Part shown: piece after piece, positions 45,515-54,855 of the stretch | How positions within the stretch are numbered: the stretch's first letter is position 1 | Layout of the letters: every line of letters begins with the position of its first letter | Assembly: GCA_027489965.1 (NCBI GenBank) | Contig: JAIXZA010000174.1 | Coordinates: forward strand, 45,014-109,013 | Length of the DNA stretch: 64,000 nucleotides | Source of the DNA: Verrucomicrobiaceae bacterium | GTDB taxonomy: Bacteria > Verrucomicrobiota > Verrucomicrobiia > Verrucomicrobiales > Verrucomicrobiaceae | Reading direction: 5' to 3' | The notes under the pieces: generated by a model | The model's database searches: none | Told to the model about the DNA's origin: nothing | What the model saw: only the letters and a program-made list of their open reading frames with translations | Made by a program: the position numbers and the translations under genes

Positions 45515-46183
45515 TTAATTCAGCGGCTGGTCGATGACTTTGAGCGCCTCCTGAGCAGCAGCAACCAGAGCGGGACTTTCTGAGAAGTTGGCGACTTTCA
45601 TGAGGCCACGGGCAGCGATGGGGTTGCGGATACTAGCGACTGTTCGGAGAACTTTATGGCCTTGGCCAGCTTGCACCGAGGCCTGCCAATGAAGAGCGGC
45701 AAGATCTTCGACCGTTTCAGGTTGGGCTAAACGGGCGATGGTGTCGCTGATCTCGTTAAGGATTGTATTTCCACGACCATAGTTATTCAGCAAAGCAGGC
45801 AGTAGAACTTGCAGGGTTTCAGGATTCGAGACAGCGCGAAGGTTTTTGGCCAGAGCTGCACGCACGGGCCATTCTTTAATGTGTTCGATACCGGTCAGCA
45901 ATTTCTCCACCGATTCTGGGGTATTCATTTCCGCCAAGGCTTGGGCGACGGGATCAAGCTGATCGAGGGTCTGTGCTTGATTCCATGCTGCCGAAAGCTC
46001 ACTTAGGCTGGGTGATTCTGCTGCGATCTCAGCACTTGGGGTCGCCGCAGCGTCTGGCTCGGTTTGGGCTGCTACATGGGGCGATTTAGACTTGATTACT
46101 TGGACTGGTTTTGAGATAGGTCTATAGATCGCAGTCAAAGAGCCAAGAGCGACAATAACAGAAATAGTGAGAAAGGTTTTCAT
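45515..46183 (-). CDS. HEAT-repeat-like exported protein
   Basis: A 222-residue protein with a short N-terminal hydrophobic segment (MKTFLTISVIVALGSL) that is a signal or anchor, a Pro/Ala-rich stretch (about 25-65), and an alpha-helical part with repeated Leu/Ala helices that resemble HEAT repeats (about 70-220). It lies beyond the terminator of the trypsin gene, so it may depend on read-through or its own promoter. Function unknown. Confidence 0.6.
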   Translation of the reverse strand: MKTFLTISVIVALGSLTAIYRPISKPVQVIKSKSPHVAAQTEPDAAATPSAEIAAESPSLSELSAAWNQAQTLDQLDPVAQALAEMNTPESVEKLLTGIEHIKEWPVRAALAKNLRAVSNPETLQVLLPALLNNYGRGNTILNEISDTIARLAQPETVEDLAALHWQASVQAGQGHKVLRTVASIRNPIAARGLMKVANFSESPALVAAAQEALKVIDQPLN

Positions 46184-46210
46184 GGTCATTAAAAGGAAAT
46201 GATTTGAATC

Positions 46211-46239
46211 AAAAAAGGGCAGCGCTGATAGCACTGCCC
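46211..46239 (-). terminator. Intrinsic terminator after the trypsin gene
   Basis: On the minus strand, a 9-bp stem (GGGCAGTGC with GCGCTGCCC, one G-U) around a 5-nt loop, followed by six T. It lies 13 nt after the trypsin stop codon. Confidence 0.92.
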
Positions 46240-46252
46240 GCTTCGTTTACAA

Positions 46253-48055
46253 TTATTGGACAGTCAGTGTATAGGCTCCTACATCAGCAGTAGAGTAACC
46301 TTCAACGGAGAGATAATAGGTGCCGGTAGGTAGGCTTTCGCGGATAGCGAAGTTGGCATCTACATCATCGTCGGCTTCTGTGAGGATGTTACCGCCAGCA
46401 TCATAGAGAGTGGCGTAAGTATCGACACTTCCTCTACTTTTTAGGTTCAGCGTGCGTGAGCTGGTTAGCGTGATTTTGAAGAAGTCCAGATCCGTGCCGG
46501 TATTGATGACACCAGCTGTGATGCTTGGGACAGCAACCATTGTGGCCGTAACGATGCTGTTGCCATGATCGTCTCCTGTGCCTTGACCGTTGCCAGTGAG
46601 GATAACCGTGAATGGGTTTTCATCAGGGTCATTGCTGGTGATGGTGAGTGTGGCTTGCTTGGCACCTGCGCTGGTTGGTTTGAAGGAAACGCTGAAACCT
46701 GTTGTTTTGCCGGCTGCGATGTTGCTTGCAGGTTGGGTAACGATCTTGAAATCACTGCCAGTGACGCTGACTCCATTGATGACCAGTGCGGCTTTACCAG
46801 TATTGGCTAGGGTAATGGTTTTGTTCAAAGCAGCCCCATTCAAAGGGCGTGTGCCATAATTGACGACTCCGTTCATGGCTAAGACCGTGCTGCCACTGCG
46901 GACATCAATATCGCCCACTGTCGGCGCGTTTCTGCTGAAGGTAGCATTCAGTCCGTAACCACCAGTTGTAGCACCCGTCTTCCCACTGACTCGGACAAAC
47001 AAGGTAGTGGCAGTGGTTGCCGTGAAATTGAGGCGAAAATTCGGAACGCCATTGCCGCTGTCGTCGCTGGACAATGTGGCTCCAGTGCTGCTGAGCAGGG
47101 CACCAATAACATCCGTGCCACCCGTTGAATTAACGGTCAGTGTGCCTGCTGCTGTGAGCATGATTTTAAAGACATCTACATCACCGCCAGCTTCTAGATT
47201 GCCAATCAGGTTGCCGCCTAAAGCTAAGGCGCTAGCATTCACGGTCGAGTTCGAGTGGTCATCCGTGGGTGTCACAGCTCCGCCAATATAACCGAGGATC
47301 CATGGCTTCACGGCGATGGTATTCCCATAAATGCCGTATTCACCGGGCCGAGCGCAACCATTCCCGTAGCTAACCGTGCCGCCGTGCAGCCAGGAGCCAC
47401 CTGCATTTTTCACTAGCAGCGGACCGCCGCTATCCCCTTGGCAGGTATCGATACCGCCAGAGGCTCGACCTGCCGCAATGTGCGTGACTCCAAGACCAGA
47501 GACGGTTTGTCCTGCTATCGCCAATGAAACAATAGGTAGATCGACCTGTAATAAAGAGGTCGATCCTGAGCCACCCTCTGCCGTAGCACCCCAGCCAATA
47601 GCGCGTGCGGTGATTCCTGGGGCAACCTGAGCCGCGGCTTCTATCAATGGCAAAGGGGTGATCTCGGTGACAGCGCGTGCAAGTTTCAATAAGCAGAAAT
47701 CATAAACTAGGGCTCCCTGGGCATTCTCGCCAAAGTTCGGGTGTGAGATGACTTGAGTCACGCCAACGCGGATGCCTTCAGCCGCATTGTTGAGATTGCG
47801 CCCACCGATCCAGACTTCTAAAGAAGTAGCTGGTGTACCTTCTAGACAGTGACCTGCCGTCAGCACCCACTGTGGAGCGATGAGCGCCGCGCCACAAAAT
47901 TGGCCGCTGGCAGGAGTGGCCCCTTTTTCGATGAGGGCTGTCATGAACGGGTAAGCACCCGTAGTCGTGGCTCCACCACCGACGATGCGTGTTTGCTGCG
48001 CAGATGCCAGACCGGCAGCGGCAAGGATGCAGAGGACATAGATTCTCGTTGTCAT
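46253..48055 (-). CDS. Secreted trypsin-like serine protease with PPC and ASH-type repeats
   Basis: A 600-residue exported S1 protease. The signal ends near residue 20, and Arg23-Ile24 within RIVGG is the classic zymogen activation site. The catalytic triad is His69 (TAGHC), Asp119 (YDFC) and Ser209 (GDSGGP), and Asp203 in the S1 pocket predicts trypsin-like Arg/Lys specificity. The C-terminal half has a PPC-like domain, an ASH/choice-of-anchor-D-type domain (about 395-490) and a second PPC-like domain (about 495-600), as in secreted gliding-bacteria proteins. The ATG at 48055 begins the signal peptide. A clear terminator follows. Substrate is unknown, possibly host or prey protein. Confidence 0.93.
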   Translation of the reverse strand: MTTRIYVLCILAAAGLASAQQTRIVGGGATTTGAYPFMTALIEKGATPASGQFCGAALIAPQWVLTAGHCLEGTPATSLEVWIGGRNLNNAAEGIRVGVTQVISHPNFGENAQGALVYDFCLLKLARAVTEITPLPLIEAAAQVAPGITARAIGWGATAEGGSGSTSLLQVDLPIVSLAIAGQTVSGLGVTHIAAGRASGGIDTCQGDSGGPLLVKNAGGSWLHGGTVSYGNGCARPGEYGIYGNTIAVKPWILGYIGGAVTPTDDHSNSTVNASALALGGNLIGNLEAGGDVDVFKIMLTAAGTLTVNSTGGTDVIGALLSSTGATLSSDDSGNGVPNFRLNFTATTATTLFVRVSGKTGATTGGYGLNATFSRNAPTVGDIDVRSGSTVLAMNGVVNYGTRPLNGAALNKTITLANTGKAALVINGVSVTGSDFKIVTQPASNIAAGKTTGFSVSFKPTSAGAKQATLTITSNDPDENPFTVILTGNGQGTGDDHGNSIVTATMVAVPSITAGVINTGTDLDFFKITLTSSRTLNLKSRGSVDTYATLYDAGGNILTEADDDVDANFAIRESLPTGTYYLSVEGYSTADVGAYTLTVQ

Positions 48056-48197
48056 ATTTTTGTTTTTTGATGAATAGATGTGTTCTCGGACGTCATGACC
48101 GTGAATCGCATTCAACTGCTTTCTTCGGAATCTCTCAGAACTGCGTGACAACAAATCGTAGTTTTTTTCTGACAGGCTCAGGCTAGGCTGTGAAAAA

Positions 48198-48953
48198 ATG
48201 ATCGAAGAAGATTCCAATCCTGCTGAAAACAGTGGCTCATTCCCCCTCACGAGATGGACACGTGTAGGCCGCCTGCGTGGAGATCCAGAATCGATTGAAG
48301 GTCGGCGCGCACTGGAAGAACTGTGCAGTACTTATTGGTATCCGCTTTATGTCTTTGCGCGTCGCAAAGGCCATTCTCAGGAGAATGCGCAGGATTTAGC
48401 CCAAGGCTTTTTTGCCAAGATTTTGAGGGGTGATTTTCTTGCGGGGGCCGATCAATCGCAGGGCAGAATGAGAACGTATCTACTGACCGCATTCACTCGC
48501 TTCATGGCCGATGAATGGGATAAATCACAGGCTGGGAAACGTGGTGGTGGTGTGGAAATTTTGTCTTTAGACTTTGAGGACGGTGAACGGCGATTCATTG
48601 AGGAACCCACGTCGATACAGGATCATGCCAGCGCTTATGAGCGGGACTGGGCACTTTCAATCATTGAGCTCTCAGGGGCACAACTCGAAAGAGAATGCAG
48701 CCAGTCAGGCAAAGCCTCTTTGTTTGCCGCGCTTAGCCCGTTGATCACCGGAGCAGGTGAATTGACTTCTTATGAGAGCCTGACTCAGGTCACCGGCATG
48801 ACTGTGGAAGCCATGCGGCAGACGGTGCGGAGGTTACGTCTGCGTTTCAAAGAGATCCTCCGGCAGATCATCGCCGACACGCTTGAAAACCCGACTGAGG
48901 TTCAAGTGGATGCTGAACTGCGATGTTTGAGAGCTGCCTTGGCCGATCAATAG
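48198..48953 (+). CDS. ECF-type RNA polymerase sigma factor
   Basis: A 251-residue sigma factor. Region 2 (about 40-105: YPLYVFARRKGHSQENAQDL, and later RMRTYLLTAFTRFM) and region 4 (about 180-235, EAMRQTVRRLRLRFKEILR) are ECF-like, with a longer linker between them than in classical ECF proteins. The gene precedes a Ser/Thr kinase by 38 nt, the pairing typical of ECF groups in Planctomycetes and Verrucomicrobia where the kinase is thought to control the sigma factor by phosphorylation instead of an anti-sigma factor. No anti-sigma gene is adjacent. Divergent from the trypsin gene. Confidence 0.88.
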   Translation: MIEEDSNPAENSGSFPLTRWTRVGRLRGDPESIEGRRALEELCSTYWYPLYVFARRKGHSQENAQDLAQGFFAKILRGDFLAGADQSQGRMRTYLLTAFTRFMADEWDKSQAGKRGGGVEILSLDFEDGERRFIEEPTSIQDHASAYERDWALSIIELSGAQLERECSQSGKASLFAALSPLITGAGELTSYESLTQVTGMTVEAMRQTVRRLRLRFKEILRQIIADTLENPTEVQVDAELRCLRAALADQ

Positions 48954-48991
48954 TCTGTCACGGCCGCCAAAAAAGTCCGAAGAAACATCTT

Positions 48992-51409
48992 ATGCAGCCA
49001 CAAACCTCCACTAACAGCCAATGGCGCGCCCACGGGCGTGCGCTGCTGGACCTTGGCTTGGGACTAGCAGAACAGGATGAAGATCCGAATCAGGTCGGTC
49101 CGTATCGCTTATTGGAAAAACTAGGTGAAGGCGGCCTGGGCATTGTGTGGCGAGCTGAGCAGACACACCCGATGCGCCGCGAAGTCGCAATAAAGCTCAT
49201 CAAATCGGGAATGCATCACAGCGCTGAGGTGATTACACGTTTTGAAATGGAACGCCAAGCGCTGGCGCGGATGAGTCATCCAAACATTGCCTGCATGCTC
49301 GACGCAGGGACCCTGCCAGATGAGCGACCCTATTTTGTCATGGAGCTGGTCCCCGGCATACCGCTGACAACTTTTTGTAAGACTCATTATCTGAATCGTG
49401 CCGATCGATTGCGACTCATGATGATCCTTTGTCAGGCCGTGCAGCATGCGCATCAGAAGGGCATTCTTCATCGAGATTTGAAGCCTTCCAACATTCTGGT
49501 GCATCAACAAGATGGACGAGCGATGCCTAAAATCATCGACTTTGGCATCGCCAAAGCTCTGGATGCCAGCGACTCGGCACTAAGTGATCCATTTTTCCAG
49601 ACCCAGATCGGTGAAGCTCCCAGCGCGACCTACCCCTACATGAGTCCTGAACAGGCGACGCGTGGGAGGCAGGCGCTGGATACAAGATCCGATATCTACA
49701 CACTCGGGGTCATCTTGTATGAACTGCTCACAGGAAGACTGCCACTGCCTGATGAAGTGATTCAATCAGGCCGTTTCGATCAAGTCGCCGCCCACATTTT
49801 ACAGGCCGACCCTGCGCTACCGAGCACCCATGTGCCCGAGCTAGCTGGCGAGCTGGATTGGATTATCTTGCGAGCGTTGGAAAAAGATCCCGAGCGCCGT
49901 TACGAAAGCGCCTCTGCTTTTGCGGATGATCTACGACGCTGTCTGAATGATGAACCCGTGAGTGCTGGACCACCCACTGTCCTGTATCGACTTCAAAAAT
50001 GGGCGCGTCGGCATCGTGTGGCCTTTGTTTCAGGCAGCCTAGTAGCGGCCAGTCTATGCGTCGGCCTAATCGGAGTCACAACAGCGCTCATGAGGGAAAG
50101 AGAAGCGTTGCGCCGGGAGGCTGCCGAGCATGAGCGGGCTGATGCCAATCTGCTGCTCGCCGTCGCACGAGAAAAGGAGGCGACTTTAGCCCGTGAGACA
50201 GCCATCAAAGCCAAGCAACTAGCCGAACAGGAGCGAAACCATGCCGTCGAATCGCGTCAGACTGCCGATGTGGCAAGAGCGACAGCCGAACGTCTGCTCA
50301 ATGATATCTTGTTTGATCTCAGAGATGACTTGGAGCCCATCGGTCGCCTCTCTTTACTGGAGCCTATTTCGCGCAGTGCAGAGACGTATTTCCAATCCGT
50401 CCCAGCCTCTGTCGACAATGACGATCAACAGCGAAACCGCGCTGTCATGTTTCAGAGTCGTGGCAGCTTACTGCTAGCTGAAGACCAAGTTAATGAGGCG
50501 AAGACAAGCTTTATACAATCTCTACATATCCTTCAGCAACGAGCTGCGCAGCAACCTAAGGACGCGCAACGTTTGCATGATTTAGCATTGGGACTTGAGC
50601 GTGTCGGCAGTGCCGACGAAGTTCTGGGAAACATGGTTAGTGCGCGCACTAAGTTTGAGGAAATGCAGGGTGTCTTTGATCGGCTGCGCGCACTGTCCAC
50701 TGATCCTTCCAACCACTGGCAAGTCGATGCCGCACTACCTCACGAAAGACTCGGTGACTTAGCTCGACAACGAGCTGATTATGCAGTTGCCAAAAGCCAT
50801 TTCATTCAAGGTCGCGATCTACTTCTTGGGATTAATGCAAAGACCGAGGCGCTGTCGAAGAGACGAGCTGTCATGGAAGAAAAGCTCGGTGCCACTGAAG
50901 AATCCATGGGCGACTCACAGGCAGCCAAGCAGCATTATGAGCTTGCTTTGAACCATCTTACAAACACTCTGAAAAGCAACACAGTCAAAGCTTCAGCAGC
51001 CATTCTTCATGGAAAATTAGCAATGGTATGCGCACCAAATGAGGCACTCTCTCATGCTAAGTTGCAAGCAGAAGCCTTCACTCATTTGGCTGCACTTGAC
51101 CCACTCAATTTAAATTGGCAGAAACAACATGCCACAGCTCAGCTACAACTCGGTGTATGCCAGGAAGCCATGGGAGCCTTAACGGAAGCCATTTCATCTT
51201 ATCGCCAAGCACTCGATCTTATCCGACCAAACCAAGCGAAGGAACAGGCTGCCGTTCATTTGCGATTAGCGGCAGCTTTGTTTAAATCCAATTCAGTCAA
51301 GGAAGCCAAGGAACAGGCACATGAATCCATTCGCTGTATGAGCAGCCTCGAGATGACAGCAGAACTGCAGGATTGGAAACGCACGGCTGAGGCCCTGACT
51401 AAAAATTAA
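48992..51409 (+). CDS. Ser/Thr protein kinase with TPR-like C-terminal region
   Basis: An 805-residue membrane kinase. The Hanks-type kinase domain (about 38-320) has LGEGGLG, catalytic Lys68 in VAIKLIK, HRDLKPSN (Asp162), DFG (Asp183) and a Ser-Pro-Glu motif at about 218-220. A membrane helix lies at about 343-367, followed by a coiled coil and a long helical/TPR-like extracytoplasmic region to the end. It follows the ECF sigma gene directly. ATG 48992 is preferred over the longer frame, which overlaps the sigma gene. Phosphorylation of the sigma factor is inferred. Confidence 0.93.
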   Translation: MQPQTSTNSQWRAHGRALLDLGLGLAEQDEDPNQVGPYRLLEKLGEGGLGIVWRAEQTHPMRREVAIKLIKSGMHHSAEVITRFEMERQALARMSHPNIACMLDAGTLPDERPYFVMELVPGIPLTTFCKTHYLNRADRLRLMMILCQAVQHAHQKGILHRDLKPSNILVHQQDGRAMPKIIDFGIAKALDASDSALSDPFFQTQIGEAPSATYPYMSPEQATRGRQALDTRSDIYTLGVILYELLTGRLPLPDEVIQSGRFDQVAAHILQADPALPSTHVPELAGELDWIILRALEKDPERRYESASAFADDLRRCLNDEPVSAGPPTVLYRLQKWARRHRVAFVSGSLVAASLCVGLIGVTTALMREREALRREAAEHERADANLLLAVAREKEATLARETAIKAKQLAEQERNHAVESRQTADVARATAERLLNDILFDLRDDLEPIGRLSLLEPISRSAETYFQSVPASVDNDDQQRNRAVMFQSRGSLLLAEDQVNEAKTSFIQSLHILQQRAAQQPKDAQRLHDLALGLERVGSADEVLGNMVSARTKFEEMQGVFDRLRALSTDPSNHWQVDAALPHERLGDLARQRADYAVAKSHFIQGRDLLLGINAKTEALSKRRAVMEEKLGATEESMGDSQAAKQHYELALNHLTNTLKSNTVKASAAILHGKLAMVCAPNEALSHAKLQAEAFTHLAALDPLNLNWQKQHATAQLQLGVCQEAMGALTEAISSYRQALDLIRPNQAKEQAAVHLRLAAALFKSNSVKEAKEQAHESIRCMSSLEMTAELQDWKRTAEALTKN

Positions 51410-51417
51410 CAAGCCCG

Positions 51418-52224
51418 TTACGGCTTAAAAAGCCCATCATCAGGGTCACCATCACCATCAAGATCGTCAATAGCATCGGCAGCAGCGGCATGGAGCAGCT
51501 CTTCATTTCGAGCGTCAATGTCTGAAGGATCGTCAAACTCGTCCATTTCAAAATCTTCATCAGATTCATCAGCATCCTCCTCACCTTCGTCTTCGGGGCT
51601 GCTGTCATGAAACTCCGCCACCTGTTCTGCCTGGCGACGGCCCGCGTCAGCGATGAGGTCTTGAGTGGGTAAAGGCTGGAACTGATCCGCAAGCAACCCA
51701 GCTGAGGCAACGAGGCGGTTGAGATCAATCTCCAGCGGCTCGGGCAGCTCCGCCTCTGTCGGATTGATCAGCAAAACTTGGCCTGCTTTTAAGGTCACTT
51801 TTTCGCGACTCAAAGAATTTAAAGAAATCGTCATACTCCCTTCAATCACGACGACACGAATGGCATTGCCTGGGCTATAATAAATCTGTGCGGTGCCTTT
51901 GACGCTAAGTTGGTGACTCGGGGTCTGCACCTGGATACGACGACGAAAAAAACTTGGTTTGGAGGCTACAAGTGTCAGCCCCTTCTCCAGACTGATCATG
52001 TCCCGAGATTGTAGAAGTATGCTGGTATTTGAGCCCGTTCGGATGAGTCCATTATCCAGGGAAACCTCAGAGCGGCTCTTTGAACTGGTGGTGAATCGCC
52101 CGCCTGGCTTTAACGCGGTCATGGCAGGAGCACTGGACTTACCAAGCGTGATTTTGACCAGAGCTTCCTTCGCCTCGACCGAGACAACCATGAATGCAAT
52201 GAGTAGAGATAGAATTGTTTTCAT
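51418..52224 (-). CDS. FecR-domain exported protein with acidic calcium-binding-like tail
   Basis: A 268-residue protein. Signal peptide (about 1-18), FecR-type beta domain (about 20-160: LKPGGRFTT, GTAQIYY, VVVIEGSMTISLN), then a very acidic tail (about 207-265) ending in a Dx[DN]xDG-like stretch (DDLDGDGDPDDG, 253-264) resembling dockerin/EF-type calcium loops. FecR domains usually sense an outer-membrane signal, but this protein has no cytoplasmic anti-sigma part. It lies 4 nt downstream of a beta-barrel gene. Function unknown. Confidence 0.8.
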   Translation of the reverse strand: MKTILSLLIAFMVVSVEAKEALVKITLGKSSAPAMTALKPGGRFTTSSKSRSEVSLDNGLIRTGSNTSILLQSRDMISLEKGLTLVASKPSFFRRRIQVQTPSHQLSVKGTAQIYYSPGNAIRVVVIEGSMTISLNSLSREKVTLKAGQVLLINPTEAELPEPLEIDLNRLVASAGLLADQFQPLPTQDLIADAGRRQAEQVAEFHDSSPEDEGEEDADESDEDFEMDEFDDPSDIDARNEELLHAAAADAIDDLDGDGDPDDGLFKP

Positions 52225-52228
52225 GCTG

Positions 52229-53164
52229 TTAATAGTTCAGTTCAAACCCGACAAAAGCGCCTGAAAGCACGTTGCGATAATTGTAAGCTTCTTGATTGGA
52301 GCGATTGTAAGTGATGCTGCTGGAAATACCGATACTAGCCCAGTCGCTCAGAGCATAAGAGGCACCGGCAGCAACGACATAATGCCAGTCATTTCTACCC
52401 AAATTTGGACTAGTGTTATAACCGGCACGCCCAGTCACACGGGCACTCAGATTCTGTGTTAGCCGAAGAGACCAGCCAGCAAAAGCAGCGTGCTGGTGAC
52501 GTAGAGCCAGGTCGGGATTCGCCGCTAGATTAGGCTCGGAGCTGAGCCCCATAAAAAGCCGCTGGCCTCCTGCAATTTTCCAAGACTTCACCAAGGAAAG
52601 AGCCATCGAATGACTGTCCAGCAAGCGGCTGCCAAAACCCGGCTCACTGAGGTGATCAAACTGATAGCGCAGCAGGAAAATTGCACCACCAAGCCAATCC
52701 GCCTTATAGGAAAGTCCCGTCCTGAATTTAGTCAGATCAAAGTCTAGCGAGTTGTATTGATCATAACGGATAAAGTCCTGTCTCAATGATGCCTCAAAAC
52801 TCCAGGGACCTTGGATGCCATTGGAATAGGAAACACCCAAGCCTGACTGCATGAAGAAGTCATCCACTCGTGTGGGAGCCAGCGCGGCGTTGTCAGTGAA
52901 GAAACCATGGGTATCGATCTCAAATCTCCACGGATTCCAAGCAGCCTGACGCACAATGAGCACCTGATCTCCGAATTCGTTATTGGCCTCAGCATTGGCG
53001 ATTGGTGCTAACTTCTTCTTTTCATCACTGGTTGGATCGCTCAGCGTCGCTGCGAAGCGCAATGAATCGCGAGCGATATCCACCCGAGAATCGTCGGTGG
53101 AAGCTGCGTGCCCAGTGGCAAGAAGGCCTGCATGAATCGTGAAAAGAAGTGCTTTCGAAATCAT
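52229..53164 (-). CDS. Outer-membrane beta-barrel protein
   Basis: A 311-residue exported protein (signal about 1-20) with alternating amphipathic strands, many aromatic residues (WNPWRFEIDTHGFF; GYNTSPNLGRNDWHYVV) and a C-terminal strand ending in FELNY, the aromatic terminus of BAM substrates. About 10-12 strands are expected. It is followed 4 nt later by the FecR-domain gene on the same strand and is probably its partner. Porin, adhesin or receptor role is undecided. Confidence 0.8.
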   Translation of the reverse strand: MISKALLFTIHAGLLATGHAASTDDSRVDIARDSLRFAATLSDPTSDEKKKLAPIANAEANNEFGDQVLIVRQAAWNPWRFEIDTHGFFTDNAALAPTRVDDFFMQSGLGVSYSNGIQGPWSFEASLRQDFIRYDQYNSLDFDLTKFRTGLSYKADWLGGAIFLLRYQFDHLSEPGFGSRLLDSHSMALSLVKSWKIAGGQRLFMGLSSEPNLAANPDLALRHQHAAFAGWSLRLTQNLSARVTGRAGYNTSPNLGRNDWHYVVAAGASYALSDWASIGISSSITYNRSNQEAYNYRNVLSGAFVGFELNY

Positions 53165-53239
53165 CTATGAATTGGGGACGTCTGGGGCCTTTTAACATCT
53201 GGACTTCATCGCCGCAATGGTTTGTGTTAAACCTTTCTC

Positions 53240-53815
53240 ATGCCGCGCCTGCTTCCTGTCTTTTTAAAAATCCTAGCTAGTCTCTTGCTCCTTGTCGGAT
53301 GCAAGCAGGTCCGACCTGGAACAGACCCAGACGCGCCGATGTTTGGATCCGCAAAAACAAATTCAACGTTTTTAGTTAGCTCAGAGGAACCCGTGGGCGT
53401 CGATGAACTGGCGCGCATTGCTCGAATCATCGGTCCCTATCGCCAGCTTCAGTCACAGGAAATGGCAGCCCTTGAACTTCGGCTGGAAAGAGAACTCAAC
53501 CGCCTCGTGGAGATTGAGTATCAGCAGATGCTTAAGGAGGAAAAAAGCGGCAACTTGCCCCGCCAGTATGGTGAAAAGAAGGTGACTCGTGAAACAGCGA
53601 GAGAGAGACTTTTGGCGCGACTGGGTAAGGATTTGGCACTGCCTCTGCTGACGTCTGACAATCGTTCTGCCGTGGTCTTTAGCCGAATCTCCAAGGGTGA
53701 CATCAAGATTTCTCCCACCGCTTATGAGATCCAGCATTCAGCAAAGGATGATCTCCCGCAGCAAGTCATCACACCATCCGGCTTTAAGGCTACTGTGATC
53801 GACCCTTTGCCTTAG
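53240..53815 (+). CDS. Predicted lipoprotein of unknown function
   Basis: A 191-residue protein. Signal (MPRLLPVFLKILASLLLLVGC) ends in a lipobox LLVGC with Cys21 as the acylation site. The mature part is mostly helical with a central amphipathic segment rich in Glu/Arg (about 70-115) and ends in KATVIDPLP. I do not recognise the family. It is divergent from the outer-membrane barrel gene (about 75 nt) and converges with the cupin gene. Confidence 0.65.
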   Translation: MPRLLPVFLKILASLLLLVGCKQVRPGTDPDAPMFGSAKTNSTFLVSSEEPVGVDELARIARIIGPYRQLQSQEMAALELRLERELNRLVEIEYQQMLKEEKSGNLPRQYGEKKVTRETARERLLARLGKDLALPLLTSDNRSAVVFSRISKGDIKISPTAYEIQHSAKDDLPQQVITPSGFKATVIDPLP

Positions 53816-53833
53816 CTTTGAGGAATACAGGTA

Positions 53834-54286
53834 TCATGCCAAAGTCCGACATTCTGCCAAGCCTGCACGCAGACTAGCCCAGGGCTCTTGAGCAGAGACA
53901 TCCTGCGGGTCTGGAATCGCTGCAAGATCATCAGGCAGTTTGGCTGGCGAAAGGATGGCCAAGAAGACCAGCGGTTCCATGTGTGGATTGTAGGTCGCAT
54001 GGATCGTTCCCGCTGGGATATGAGCCATTTCACCGGCCTTCAGGATGCGTTTTTCAGTGCCCACCCACTGCTCAGCGCGGCCATAGATGACATAGATGAT
54101 TTCTTCCCGATGCGGATGAAAGTGGAACGGATGGCAGTGCATCGGGTCCATATTAGCCCGCACCAGCAGCAGCTTTTCAGCCTCCACCAGATCAGGGCGG
54201 CACAGCCATTCATTATTCGTCCACGGATTCGTCTCGCGGGCAGCGTCGTCGATCTGGATAAAGCGGGCAGGTGTGTCAGACATCAT
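53834..54286 (-). CDS. Cupin-domain protein
   Basis: A 150-residue single-domain cupin. Metal-ligand His residues appear in HCHPFHFHPHREE, with the second cupin motif in the PAGTIHATYNPH stretch. This is a small beta-barrel that binds a metal and acts as an isomerase, dioxygenase or sensor; no specific activity can be given. No signal peptide. Probably cytoplasmic. Start at 54286 or at the second Met. Confidence 0.85.
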   Translation of the reverse strand: MMSDTPARFIQIDDAARETNPWTNNEWLCRPDLVEAEKLLLVRANMDPMHCHPFHFHPHREEIIYVIYGRAEQWVGTEKRILKAGEMAHIPAGTIHATYNPHMEPLVFLAILSPAKLPDDLAAIPDPQDVSAQEPWASLRAGLAECRTLA

Positions 54287-54363
54287 TCCAAGCTAGCTTA
54301 AACTGCTCCCGGCGCAAATGGGCTCGACACACTGCCCCACACATCCTGCTATCTGCTTTGCAA

Positions 54364-54855
54364 CTAAGCTTCCACTTTGGGGCTAGATTCAGGCTCCGCT
54401 GATTTCAGCTCGACAGCTTCTGGCTCAGTCATTGCCGCGCTAGTCTCCGCGCTGCTAATGCCTAGACTCGGATCACTCAGCATCACTCCGAGAAGTCCGG
54501 CAAAGCAGCTGGCTAACGTTCCCGAAAAGGGCTCAAACAACAGGCCATTGAGCGCCAATAGAGGCGTCAGCAGGCAGGTGAGGAAACTCAGGGCTAAGAG
54601 GTAAAGATACTTTTGCCAAACTGCCGGCAGCTCCAATCCCAGCCAAGCGCTGCTAAAAGCGGCCAGTGTGTAAAAACCGTATTGCAATGGCAGCGAGATT
54701 TTAATCCCCTCCGCAGGTAGCACAAGGTAACGAGGCAGGCGCTCTGCCAACCATTGGGCAGCCTGGGGAAAGACACCAAAATGATACAACGCCAACATGG
54801 GCACGCAGATGAGAATGCCAATAAAGAGAACGGTAGGGGTGCGATTACGATCCAT
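54364..54855 (-). CDS. Small inner-membrane protein, unknown
   Basis: A 163-residue protein from ATG 54855, with about four membrane helices (7-24, 55-75, 82-100, 112-133) and an acidic/Ser-rich tail. The start overlaps the end of the ClpX-like gene by 11 nt, suggesting coupled translation and a functional link. Longer open frame upstream is rejected because it only adds an in-gene extension. I do not recognise the family. Confidence 0.6.
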   Translation of the reverse strand: MDRNRTPTVLFIGILICVPMLALYHFGVFPQAAQWLAERLPRYLVLPAEGIKISLPLQYGFYTLAAFSSAWLGLELPAVWQKYLYLLALSFLTCLLTPLLALNGLLFEPFSGTLASCFAGLLGVMLSDPSLGISSAETSAAMTEPEAVELKSAEPESSPKVEA

